Assembly: GCA_045657665.1 (NCBI GenBank)
Contig: JAZOTN010000004.1
Coordinates: forward strand, 62,001 to 126,000
Source of the DNA: RUG12461 sp045657665
GTDB taxonomy: Bacteria > Bacillota > Clostridia > Lachnospirales > Lachnospiraceae
Direction: 5' to 3'
Length of the DNA: 64,000 nucleotides
The notes beneath the pieces are model-generated. The model had not been told where the DNA came from. It saw nothing but the letters and a program-made list of their open reading frames with translations, and made no database searches. Made by a program: the position numbers and the translations under genes. Below are positions 16,539-24,626 of the stretch, one piece after another (within the stretch, counting starts at the first letter, position 1; every line of letters starts with the position of its first letter).

Positions 16539-17657
16539 CTACAATACATAGCGCTCATTATTTTCCACAACGATTTTAATTCCGTCACCGCCGCTGTAAT
16601 AGGTATTAGCGTTCAGCGTTCCGCGGCTCTCCACGATGCAGTTCTCGATGTGTGTGTTATCACCAATATAGACATCATTTAAGATGATGGAGTTTTTGAT
16701 AACGCAGTTTTTTCCAACAAATACTTTCTTGAAAAGCAGTGAGTTCTCGACCTTTCCGTTGACGATGCAACCGCTTGAAATAAGGCTTCCGTGAACATCT
16801 GCTCCACTATTATACTTCGCGGGAGCTAAATCGTCAATCTTTGAATAAATTTTTGGATCCTGTTTGAAGAAATAGTTCCGGATGTCCGCATTCAGGAAAT
16901 CCATGTTTGCTTTGTAATAAGATTCCGCGGTCGAGATATTTGCCCAGTAATCCGAAATCTTGTATCCGTAGATCCGTTTCATATTCTTATAGCGGATCAG
17001 GATATCGGTTACAAAATCATTCCGGCCTTCCTCGGCACAACGCTCCAGCATCTCGATGAGCTGACGGCGCCGGATCACGTAGATTCCTGCAGATATCGTA
17101 TTGGATTGTGCCACCATCGGTTTTTCTTCAAATTCCGTGATGCGTGAGTCTTCATTCATCCGGATGACACCGAAACGGCTGATATCCACATGCGGATCCA
17201 CTTCCTTGCAGACGACTGTGATATCCGCGTTCTTTTCCATGTGGTATTCCAGAAGATGGTTAAAATCCATCTTGTAGATACAATCGCCGCCGCTGATGAC
17301 CACATAGGGCTCATGAGAGCGTTTCAGCCAGATAATGTTCTGATACATGGCATCTGCGGTGCCCCGGTACCACCAGCTGTTGTCCTCGGTCAGCGTTGGA
17401 GTCAGAAGGAAAAGACCACCCTGTTTACGGCCGAAATCCCACCATTTGGAGGAGTTAAGATGTTCGTTCAGTGACCTGGCATTATACTGCGTCAGCACTG
17501 CCACTTTCTGAATGTGGGAGTTGGTCATGTTGCTGAGCGCAAAATCGATACAGCGGAAATTGCCGGCTACCGGCATCGCGGCGATGGCTCTTTTCCGCGA
17601 GAGCTCACGCATTTTGCTGTTGTTACCGCCTGCCAGTATGATTCCCAGTGCCTTCAT
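16539..17657 (-). CDS. glgD: GlgD, regulatory subunit of glucose-1-phosphate adenylyltransferase
   Basis: A 372-residue nucleotidyltransferase homologue. The N-terminus reads ALGIILAGGNNSKMRELSRKRA, in place of the GxGxRLxxLTxxRAKPA of the catalytic subunit. It keeps the fold and ends in a left-handed beta-helix of hexapeptide repeats (NSIILNDVYIGDNTHIENC). GlgD forms heterotetramers with GlgC, which make ADP-glucose for glycogen. Four-base overlap with glgC upstream. Confidence 0.95.
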   Translation of the reverse strand: MKALGIILAGGNNSKMRELSRKRAIAAMPVAGNFRCIDFALSNMTNSHIQKVAVLTQYNARSLNEHLNSSKWWDFGRKQGGLFLLTPTLTEDNSWWYRGTADAMYQNIIWLKRSHEPYVVISGGDCIYKMDFNHLLEYHMEKNADITVVCKEVDPHVDISRFGVIRMNEDSRITEFEEKPMVAQSNTISAGIYVIRRRQLIEMLERCAEEGRNDFVTDILIRYKNMKRIYGYKISDYWANISTAESYYKANMDFLNADIRNYFFKQDPKIYSKIDDLAPAKYNSGADVHGSLISSGCIVNGKVENSLLFKKVFVGKNCVIKNSIILNDVYIGDNTHIENCIVESRGTLNANTYYSGGDGIKIVVENNERYVL

Positions 17658-18928
17658 GATTGATCACCTGCCTTAATAATAAATCCACCGCTTTCCAGAT
17701 TTCCGTTCGGATAATCCTCAGGTACCGTTGCGCCGGAGATGGCGACATTCTTTCCGATACGGACGTTCGAGGGGATCTCGGAATGCTCGCCTACGGTAAC
17801 CAGGTCGAATGCGTATACCTTGGGATCATATTTACTTTCTGCGTACTCGCCGACACCAATCTGGGTGTTTTCGCCGATGGTGGTGTATTCGCCGATGATG
17901 GAGTGATCGATGGTCACGCCCTCTCCGATCACACATTGCTTCATGATGATGGAATCACGGATCACGGCGCCTTTTCCGATCACAACACCGGTGCCGATCA
18001 CGGAATGATCGACTTCTCCGTAGATCTCCGTTCCTTCTCCGATGATGCTGCGGTCTACGCGACCGTCGGAAGAAACAAACTGCGGCTCGATGTTGTTGCT
18101 CTTGGTGTAGATCTTCCAGTACTCTTCGTAGAGGTTGAATTCCGGAACGAGATCCACGAGTTCCATGTTTGCTTCCCAATAGGAACCGAGCGTTCCGACA
18201 TCCTTCCAGTATCCGTTGAATTCATACGCGAACAGGCGGTAGTCCCTGTCATGGCAATACGGAATAATGTGCTTTCCGAAATCGCAGCCAGGCTGGTCCT
18301 TGAGCGCGAGAAGAGCTTCTTTCAGGATCGGCCAGGAGAAGATGTAGATACCCATGGAAGCCAGATTGCTGCGCGGATGCTCGGGCTTTTCCTCGAACTC
18401 CGTGATCTGGTGCTGGTCATTGGCGATCATGATACCAAACCGGCTTGCTTCCTCGATCGGAACAGGCATGACCGCGATCGTCGCGTCGGATTTGTTGCGC
18501 TTATGGAAGTCCAGCATGGATTCATAATCCATCTTATAGATATGATCGCCGGAAAGGATCAGAACATAATCCGGATCATAGGTTTCGATAAAACGGATGT
18601 TTTGGAAGATCGCGTTCGCCGTACCGGTGTACCAGTCTGTATTGTCGGTGCTTTCATAGGGCGGAAGCACGGTAACACCGCCGTTGTTGCGGTCCAGATC
18701 CCAGCTCATACCGATCCCGATGTGGCTGTTCAGCCGCAGAGGCTGATACTGTGTCAATACACCGACGGTATCAACGCCGGAATTGATACAGTTGCTGAGC
18801 GGAAAGTCGATGATCCGGTATTTTCCGCCGAACGATACTGCTGGTTTCGCCACATCCTGTGTCAGAACGCCGAGGCGGCTGCCCTGGCCTCCAGCGAGGA
18901 GCATGGCGATCATCTCTTTTTTGGCCAT
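17654..18928 (-). CDS. glgC: GlgC, catalytic subunit of glucose-1-phosphate adenylyltransferase
   Basis: A 424-residue enzyme that makes ADP-glucose from ATP and glucose-1-phosphate. The pyrophosphorylase signature is AMLLAGGQGSRLGVLTQDVAKPAV, followed by YRIIDFPLSNC, WYTGTANAIFQN, ILSGDHIYKMDY, EFEEKPEHPRS and NGYWKDVGT. The C-terminal third is a left-handed beta-helix. Start ATG follows AAGGAGTGA. First gene of glgC-glgD-spoVG, with a promoter at 19001-19030. Confidence 0.96.
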   Translation of the reverse strand: MAKKEMIAMLLAGGQGSRLGVLTQDVAKPAVSFGGKYRIIDFPLSNCINSGVDTVGVLTQYQPLRLNSHIGIGMSWDLDRNNGGVTVLPPYESTDNTDWYTGTANAIFQNIRFIETYDPDYVLILSGDHIYKMDYESMLDFHKRNKSDATIAVMPVPIEEASRFGIMIANDQHQITEFEEKPEHPRSNLASMGIYIFSWPILKEALLALKDQPGCDFGKHIIPYCHDRDYRLFAYEFNGYWKDVGTLGSYWEANMELVDLVPEFNLYEEYWKIYTKSNNIEPQFVSSDGRVDRSIIGEGTEIYGEVDHSVIGTGVVIGKGAVIRDSIIMKQCVIGEGVTIDHSIIGEYTTIGENTQIGVGEYAESKYDPKVYAFDLVTVGEHSEIPSNVRIGKNVAISGATVPEDYPNGNLESGGFIIKAGDQS

Positions 18929-19000
18929 GGATGTATCACTCCTTTTTTGTAGTTTTGACCTTTTGAAATAGCGCGTTCACAATCAGTCAACTTTGGAAAA

Positions 19001-19030
19001 ATTATATCATAGATTCCCGAAACTATGCAA
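19001..19030 (-). promoter_or_regulatory. Promoter of glgC-glgD-spoVG
   Basis: On the minus strand TTGCAT (19030-19025) and TATAAT (19006-19001) with an 18-base spacer. The leader before glgC is about 65 bases. The rest of the 311-base glgC-murC gap holds the palindrome and the murC promoter. Confidence 0.6.
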
Positions 19031-19102
19031 CAAGTTGTATAAAAAAAACGGAAAATCAAAAAGAAGTTTTTGCATAATTCACAAAAGTTAAGAAAGAGAA
19101 AA

Positions 19103-19190
19103 TATCGGATCGGTGAAGAGATGTTTTTTGCGCTATGCGGCATGGCACGCAGTGCCATGCTACAAAAAACATCTCTTTACCGATCCGATA
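19103..19190. repeat. Long palindrome with inner hairpin, 88 bases
   Basis: Two 28-base arms (19103-19130 and 19163-19190, starting TATCGGATCGG) are complementary with one G-T wobble. Between them lies an inner hairpin GCATGGCAC-GCA-GTGCCATGC (19140-19160), preceded by CGCTATGCG and followed by TA. Architecture matches the palindrome at 63075-63160. It lies between divergent glgC and murC promoters. Confidence 0.9.
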
Positions 19191-19203
19191 CTCTCCCCTC
19201 CGT

Positions 19204-19232
19204 TTGCATTTTTCCTCTTACTGCACTACAAT
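19204..19232 (+). promoter_or_regulatory. Promoter of murC, predicted leaderless
   Basis: TTGCAT (19204-19209) and TACAAT (19227-19232) are 17 bases apart. The ATG follows after seven bases, so the message probably starts at the start codon. Confidence 0.6.
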
Positions 19233-19239
19233 AAGGTTT

Positions 19240-20619
19240 ATGTACATCGTGGATTTTCAAAAACCAATTCATATTCATTTTATCGGGATCGGCGGGATCA
19301 GTATGAGCGGCCTCGCAGAGATCCTTCTGAAGGAGAACTTCAAAGTCTCCGGAAGCGATCGTGACGAATCGGAGCTTCTGTCGGAGCTTCGTGCGCTCGG
19401 CGCCGATGTAAAGACTCCGCAGTCCGCATCCAATATCACGCCGGATATCGACTGCGTCTGCTATACGGCAGCTATTCACGCGGACAATCCGGAGTTCATC
19501 GCGGCGAAGGATGCCGGCCTTCCGATGCTGACGAGGGCGGAGCTTCTCGGCCAGATCATGGATCATTACAAAAGCTCCATCGCTGTTGCCGGCACTCACG
19601 GCAAGACCACCACGACCTCCATGGTCACAAGCGTTCTCCTTGCGGCGGAAAAGGATCCGACGGTTTCAGTCGGCGGGATCTTAAGCTCCATCGGCGGTAA
19701 CATCCGCGTCGGAACCGGAGATTATTTCGTTGCGGAGGCCTGCGAATATACCAACAGTTACCACAGCTTAAGTCCCCGGTATGCCATCATCACCACCATC
19801 GAAGAGGATCATATGGATTTCTTCCATGATATCGGGGAGATCCGGGATTCCTTCCATACTTTTGCGGGAAAAACAAAAGAGGACGGCACAGTGATCATCA
19901 GCGGCGAGATTGACCGGTACGACGAGATTGTCAGGGATCTTCCCTGTAAAGCGGTCAGCTACGGGATTTCCGGAGACTATGATTATCGCGCGGAGGACAT
20001 CGGCTTTGACGAGAAGGGCTGTGCTTCTTATACCGCTCATTTCCCGGATGGGAGAAGTTTTCGGGTGGAATTATCCGTTCCGGGAGAGCATAATGTCTGG
20101 AACTCTCTTGCTGTCTGTGCTCTTTCGGGCGAGCTTGGGATTGAGCCGGATATAATAAGGAAAGGACTGAAAGGCTTCACGGGCGCGAACCGTCGCTTTG
20201 AATACAAGGGAGAGATCAAGGGGATCACCGTGATCGATGATTACGCGCATCATCCGACGGAGATCCGTTCCACGATCGCTGCGGCCAGGAAGCTTTCCGG
20301 AAAACGGCTTGTCGTGGTGTTTCAGCCCCATACCTACACCAGGACGAAGGCATTTTTTGACGATTTCGTGGATGCGCTCTCGGGTGCGGATCTGGTCGTT
20401 CTCACGGAGATCTTTGCGGCCCGGGAAAAGAATGAGATCGGCATCAGCGCGAAGGACCTGGTGGAAAAGATCCGGGAGACGGGAACGGAATGCTGCTATT
20501 TTCCGTCGTTTTCCGGAGCCGAAAAATTTTTGCTAAAAAAATGTATAAACAACGATCTGTTGATAACTATGGGTGCCGGAGATATCTATAAAGTCGGTGA
20601 TCACCTGCTTGGCAAATGA
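19240..20619 (+). CDS. murC: MurC, UDP-N-acetylmuramate--L-alanine ligase
   Basis: A 459-residue Mur ligase adding L-Ala to UDP-MurNAc, the first step of the peptide stem of peptidoglycan. The N-terminal domain begins IHFIGIGGISMSGLAEIL; the central ATP site is VAGTHGKTTTTSM; GVDDYAHHPTE-like VIDDYAHHPTEIR and FQPHTYTRT lie in the C-terminal part. Length and order are typical. The open frame extends upstream to 19135 but that part is the palindrome, so MYIVDFQKP at 19240 is the sensible start. It has no clear Shine-Dalgarno sequence. Confidence 0.95.
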   Translation: MYIVDFQKPIHIHFIGIGGISMSGLAEILLKENFKVSGSDRDESELLSELRALGADVKTPQSASNITPDIDCVCYTAAIHADNPEFIAAKDAGLPMLTRAELLGQIMDHYKSSIAVAGTHGKTTTTSMVTSVLLAAEKDPTVSVGGILSSIGGNIRVGTGDYFVAEACEYTNSYHSLSPRYAIITTIEEDHMDFFHDIGEIRDSFHTFAGKTKEDGTVIISGEIDRYDEIVRDLPCKAVSYGISGDYDYRAEDIGFDEKGCASYTAHFPDGRSFRVELSVPGEHNVWNSLAVCALSGELGIEPDIIRKGLKGFTGANRRFEYKGEIKGITVIDDYAHHPTEIRSTIAAARKLSGKRLVVVFQPHTYTRTKAFFDDFVDALSGADLVVLTEIFAAREKNEIGISAKDLVEKIRETGTECCYFPSFSGAEKFLLKKCINNDLLITMGAGDIYKVGDHLLGK

Positions 20620-20675
20620 CCTTATCCACATTATCAACATAGCCCGCAAACGTTGATAGACCGGACTTTTCCACT

Positions 20676-20704
20676 TTGCACAAACGGATTATTTATGTTA
20701 AGAT
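20676..20704 (+). promoter_or_regulatory. Promoter of the dnaD-like operon
   Basis: TTGCAC (20676-20681) and TAAGAT (20699-20704) with a 17-base spacer. It overlaps the start of the murC terminator. Confidence 0.55.
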
Positions 20705-20705
20705 G

Positions 20706-20738
20706 CTCCTGTTCTTAAAAAAGAACGGGAGTTTTTTT
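20706..20738 (+). terminator. Terminator of murC
   Basis: CTCCTGTTCTT-AAAA-AAGAACGGGAG followed by seven T. The upstream arm begins one base after the putative -10 box of the next operon. Confidence 0.88.
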
Positions 20739-20786
20739 GTCCGCAGATAGAAACACCTGCAGACAATGAGGGAAGAGAGTGAAGTT

Positions 20787-21845
20787 ATGGCAGAAGTAAT
20801 GCTCGGCAGTGATGGCGGGAATCATATGACGGCAGTGCCGAATGTGTTCATCGATGAATATATGGCGGATGCACAGGGAGAGTATGTCAAAATCTACCTG
20901 TATCTTTTACGTTGTATGACGGGAAAAAAGGAGACGATCTCCATTTCCCGAATGGCGGATACCTTTGACCTTACGGAGAAGGCGGTCAAACGCGCACTCC
21001 GCTACTGGGAGAAGGCGCATCTTCTGCGCCTGGAGTTTGAAGACGAGCAGCTGACCGGGATCTGTCTTGTGGAACAGACCGGCATGAAGGCCGCGGAAAA
21101 GAAAAAATCAGACAAGGTTTCGCTCCGCAAAGAAAAGAAGATCGATGAGGCGCCCACAAAGACTGCATATTCCTCAGATGAGATCGACAGCTTCGGAAAG
21201 CAGGAATCAATCAAGGAGCTTCTTTATGCCGCGGAGAGTCTTGTCGGACGTTCTCTTACCAGAACGGATCTCAATGCCATGCTGTCCTGGTATGACGAGC
21301 TTTCTTTTTCACCGGAGCTCATCATTTACCTTATCGAGTACTGCTGTGAGACCGGCCATAAGAGCCTTCACTACATGAATAAGGTCGCTCTGTCCTGGAA
21401 GGAGAGCGGCGTGGAAACAGAAAAACAGGCAAAAGAGCTTGTGCGCCAGAGAAGCCGGATCTATCACAAAGTGATGAAAAGCTTCGGGATCACCGGCCGT
21501 AATCTTGCGGAGTCCGAACTGGCATTTCTTGACAAATGGAAGAAAACCTATAAATTCTCGGATGATATGATCCAGGAGGCCTGCCGCCGTACCATATCGG
21601 CGATCCAAAGTCCGAGCTTTGAATACACGGACGCGATCCTTAAGAGCTGGAAGGAAAAGAAGATCGAGACGGTGGAAGAAGCGGAAAAAGTGGATGCGGC
21701 AAGAAAGAAGATGTCTGAAGTGACGCCCAAGAACCGCAGGACTCCTGAGAAGACCAACAAGTTCAACAACTTCGAACAGCGTACCTATAATTATGAGGAA
21801 CTGGAGGCTCAGCTTCTTAAGGCGCAGAAGGAGACTCTGGTATAA
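20787..21845 (+). CDS. DnaD-domain replication protein
   Basis: A 352-residue protein. The N-terminal winged-helix part contains NVFIDEYMADAQGEYVKIYL and MADTFDLTEKAVKRALRYWEK. The C-terminal half has two DnaD/DnaB_2 repeats, each with a YxxxI-type ending such as VEYCC and FEYTDAILKSW. DnaD-type proteins help load the replicative helicase in Bacillota. The upstream in-frame ATG at 20766 lacks a ribosome-binding site; AGGGAAGAG precedes the ATG at 20787. Its stop overlaps the start of the DnaI-like gene by one base, so these two helicase-loading proteins are made together. Confidence 0.85.
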   Translation: MAEVMLGSDGGNHMTAVPNVFIDEYMADAQGEYVKIYLYLLRCMTGKKETISISRMADTFDLTEKAVKRALRYWEKAHLLRLEFEDEQLTGICLVEQTGMKAAEKKKSDKVSLRKEKKIDEAPTKTAYSSDEIDSFGKQESIKELLYAAESLVGRSLTRTDLNAMLSWYDELSFSPELIIYLIEYCCETGHKSLHYMNKVALSWKESGVETEKQAKELVRQRSRIYHKVMKSFGITGRNLAESELAFLDKWKKTYKFSDDMIQEACRRTISAIQSPSFEYTDAILKSWKEKKIETVEEAEKVDAARKKMSEVTPKNRRTPEKTNKFNNFEQRTYNYEELEAQLLKAQKETLV

Positions 21846-22834
21846 TGGCATTAAGCAACACGGAATACGATGAGATCTTAAGAGACTATGAAGAAAAACA
21901 AACGAAGAACCGTTTAAACGCGGACAAACGGAAGGAAGAGGTCTATCAGAAAGCCCCCCGTTTATCCGAGATCGATTCGATGATCGCATCCCTTGCAATC
22001 GAGCAGGCAGAGAAGCTTTTTTCCGGCGATGAGCATGCACTTTCGGACATGCACGAAAAGATGGAAAAGCTCCGCCGCGAAAAAAGGGAGATTGTAGAAA
22101 ATCTCGGCTATGCGGAGGACTTTTTTACGCCTTCCTATGAGTGCCCGGACTGCAGGGACACCGGGTTTGTCGACGGAAAGCGGTGCCACTGCTTCCGGCA
22201 AAAGAGGATCGACCGGATCTATCAGCAGTCGAATCTTTCACAGATCCTTCTTCGTGAGAATTTTGATCATTTTTCTCTGGATTACTATTCCGGCGACGGA
22301 TCAGACCGGGACGAAAACGGCGATACGCCGTATGACGCAGCCAAACGCGCGGTGGATAAGTGCTACCGCTTCATCGAGACGTTCGGGAGCGAATTTCACA
22401 ATCTCCTTTTCTACGGGACCACGGGAGTCGGAAAAACCTTCCTCTCGAACTGCGTGGCAAAGGCACTTCTGGATGCCGGATATTCCGTTGTCTACTTTAC
22501 AGCGCCGCAGCTTTTTGATATATTGGAACAGGACGTATTCGGTAAAGACGCATCCGCAAAGGCAATGAGGAAAAACATCGACGATGTGGATCTTCTGATC
22601 ATCGATGATCTCGGGACGGAGAACGCGAATTCCTTTACATCCGCGCAGATCTACCGCATTCTGAATGAACGGATGCTGAAAGAAAAATCAACGGTCATTT
22701 CCACAAATTTACAGATCGGAGAGCTCCGGGACCACTATTCGGAGCGCTCTTTTTCACGGATTCTCGGGGCTTATACACTTGTCAGGCTTTTCGGAGCCGA
22801 CATCAGACTTCAGAAGCTTCAAAAGAAACGGTAA
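21845..22834 (+). CDS. DnaC/DnaI-type helicase loader ATPase
   Basis: A 329-residue protein. A Cys cluster CPDCRDTGFVDGKRCHCF (about residues 99-116) looks like a zinc-binding motif. The AAA+ core has Walker A LFYGTTGVGKTFLSN, Walker B LLIIDDLGTEN and a sensor STNLQIGELRDHYSERSFSR, the DnaC/DnaI signature. The first 90 residues are charged and likely bind the helicase. Together with the DnaD-domain protein it forms the helicase-loading unit. The adjacent operon members prs, pth and mfd continue on the same strand. Confidence 0.88.
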   Translation: MALSNTEYDEILRDYEEKQTKNRLNADKRKEEVYQKAPRLSEIDSMIASLAIEQAEKLFSGDEHALSDMHEKMEKLRREKREIVENLGYAEDFFTPSYECPDCRDTGFVDGKRCHCFRQKRIDRIYQQSNLSQILLRENFDHFSLDYYSGDGSDRDENGDTPYDAAKRAVDKCYRFIETFGSEFHNLLFYGTTGVGKTFLSNCVAKALLDAGYSVVYFTAPQLFDILEQDVFGKDASAKAMRKNIDDVDLLIIDDLGTENANSFTSAQIYRILNERMLKEKSTVISTNLQIGELRDHYSERSFSRILGAYTLVRLFGADIRLQKLQKKR

Positions 22835-22872
22835 TCACCTTAGTTACAGCGATTCCATACGGGGAGACAAAA

Positions 22873-24051
22873 ATGCCAAACGATAAAAGAAATCTGGAAA
22901 CGATTCCGGCAGGGAGCCTTGGGCTTGTACCGCTTGAAAGCTGCAAGGAGATCGTGAAAAAGGTCGACGCGCATCTGATCCGCTGGCGTGTGGAGCGGGA
23001 GCATGAACACCAGAATGACATCGCTTTCCGCGGATATGTGCGGGACAGCTACATCATGCATGCATCGAACCCCAGATTCGGCACGGGAGAAGCGAAGGGC
23101 GTGATCCAGGAATCCGTTCGGGGATGCGATCTCTACATCATGGTCGATGTGACCAATTACAGCCTTGAGTACACGGTTTCGGGGCACCCGAACCATATGT
23201 CCCCCGATGACCATTATCAGGATCTGAAGAGGATCATCGCTGCTGTGGAAGGAAAAGCGAGACGCATCACGGTGATCATGCCGTTCCTTTATGAGGGACG
23301 TCAGCACCGGAGAACGGCAAGGGAGTCCCTGGACTGCGCCATTGCCCTTCAGGAGCTGGAGCACATGGGCGTGGACAATATCATCACGTTTGACGCGCAT
23401 GATCCGAGAGTCCAGAACGCGATCCCGCTGAACGGGTTTGAGACGATCCAGCCTGCATACCAGTTTATCAAAGGCATTTGCAAGTCGGTCAAGGACCTGA
23501 AGTTCGATCCGGAGCATATGATGATCATCAGCCCGGATGAGGGCGGTATGAAACGCGCGATCTATCTCGCGAACGTGCTCGGGCTTGACATGGGGATGTT
23601 TTATAAGAGGCGCGATTACAGCAAGATCGTGGACGGGCGCAACCCCATTGTTGCCCATGAATTCCTCGGTTCCTCGGTGGAGGGGAAGGATGTCCTCATC
23701 ATCGACGACATGATCAGCTCCGGCGAGAGCATGCTGGATGTGGCGAAAGAGCTGAAGAAGAGAAAAGCAGGGAGGATCTTTGCGGTTGTCACCTTCGGGC
23801 TTTTTACAGGCGGTCTTTCCCAGTTTGATAAAGCGGTGGAAGAGGGAACGCTCTACAAGGTGGTGTCGACAAACCTGACATACCAGACGCCCGAGCTCCT
23901 TGAGCGTCCTTACTATATCAGCTGTGACATGAGTAAATACATTGCATACATTATTGATACACTGAACCATGATTCCTCCATTGCGGATCTTCTGAATCCC
24001 TATGACAGGATCCAGCGTCTCATTGAGCGGTACAAGGCTGGAGAATACTGA
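22873..24051 (+). CDS. prs: Ribose-phosphate pyrophosphokinase, long form
   Basis: A 392-residue enzyme that would make PRPP from ribose-5-phosphate and ATP. It has two phosphoribosyltransferase folds, the PRPP-binding loop VLIIDDMISSGES (about 275-287), the flexible loop region YKRRDYSKIVDGRN, and ITVIMPFLYEGRQHRR with the catalytic Arg/Lys region. It is about 75 residues longer than the common class I enzyme, with extra sequence at the start and in the substrate loop, a form I associate with Clostridia. GGGGAG lies before the ATG. The stop overlaps the pth start by one base. Confidence 0.85.
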   Translation: MPNDKRNLETIPAGSLGLVPLESCKEIVKKVDAHLIRWRVEREHEHQNDIAFRGYVRDSYIMHASNPRFGTGEAKGVIQESVRGCDLYIMVDVTNYSLEYTVSGHPNHMSPDDHYQDLKRIIAAVEGKARRITVIMPFLYEGRQHRRTARESLDCAIALQELEHMGVDNIITFDAHDPRVQNAIPLNGFETIQPAYQFIKGICKSVKDLKFDPEHMMIISPDEGGMKRAIYLANVLGLDMGMFYKRRDYSKIVDGRNPIVAHEFLGSSVEGKDVLIIDDMISSGESMLDVAKELKKRKAGRIFAVVTFGLFTGGLSQFDKAVEEGTLYKVVSTNLTYQTPELLERPYYISCDMSKYIAYIIDTLNHDSSIADLLNPYDRIQRLIERYKAGEY

Positions 24052-24626
24052 TGGTGATCATTGCAGGACTCGGGAACCCCGGGCTGAAATACAACCGAAC
24101 AAGGCATAATGTCGGGTTTGAGGCGATCGACCTCCTGATAAAGGAATACGGCGTGACGATGAAGGACAACCGTGCCAAGGGACTTGTGGGGAGCTGCACG
24201 ATCGCCGGGAAAAAGATCGTCCTCTTAAAGCCTATGACGTATATGAACGCCAGCGGATGTGCGGTAAAAGCCGTGCTGGATTTTTACAAGGCGGATCCGA
24301 CGAAGGATCTCATCGTTCTTTCCGATGATGTGAGCCTCCCTGCGGGCGTGCTCCGTATTCGCGAAAAAGGCAGTGCCGGCGGGCATAACGGGCTCAAGGA
24401 CATTATCGCGAAATGCGGTACGGAGGACTTCCTTCGCATCAAGATCGGTGTCGGCGAAAAGCCGGAGGGAAAGGATATGGTAAAGCATGTCCTCGGAAAG
24501 CCGAACCGTTGGGACCGGAAACGGATTGAAGAAGCGATAGCCCGCGCTGGAGAGGCGATTCCCATGATCATTTCCGGTGAGACGGAACGCGCCATGAGCC
24601 TTTATAATGCCAAAAAAACCAAATGA
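24051..24626 (+). CDS. pth: Peptidyl-tRNA hydrolase
   Basis: A 191-residue protein with the Pth pattern: VIIAGLGNPGLKYNRTRHNVGF with catalytic His, PMTYMNASG, DDVSLPAGVLRIREKGSAGGHNGLKD and RIKIGVGEKP. It cleaves peptidyl-tRNA released by ribosome drop-off. The order prs-pth-mfd is widely conserved in Bacillota. It overlaps both neighbours by one and four bases. Confidence 0.96.
   Translation: MVIIAGLGNPGLKYNRTRHNVGFEAIDLLIKEYGVTMKDNRAKGLVGSCTIAGKKIVLLKPMTYMNASGCAVKAVLDFYKADPTKDLIVLSDDVSLPAGVLRIREKGSAGGHNGLKDIIAKCGTEDFLRIKIGVGEKPEGKDMVKHVLGKPNRWDRKRIEEAIARAGEAIPMIISGETERAMSLYNAKKTK

Noticed and set aside
17660..18952. A 430-codon plus-strand open frame antisense to glgC
   Set aside because: It mirrors the glgC coding sequence, has no ribosome-binding site and reads as a Cys/His/Asp-rich non-protein pattern. 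Long antisense frames are a side effect of codon bias here.
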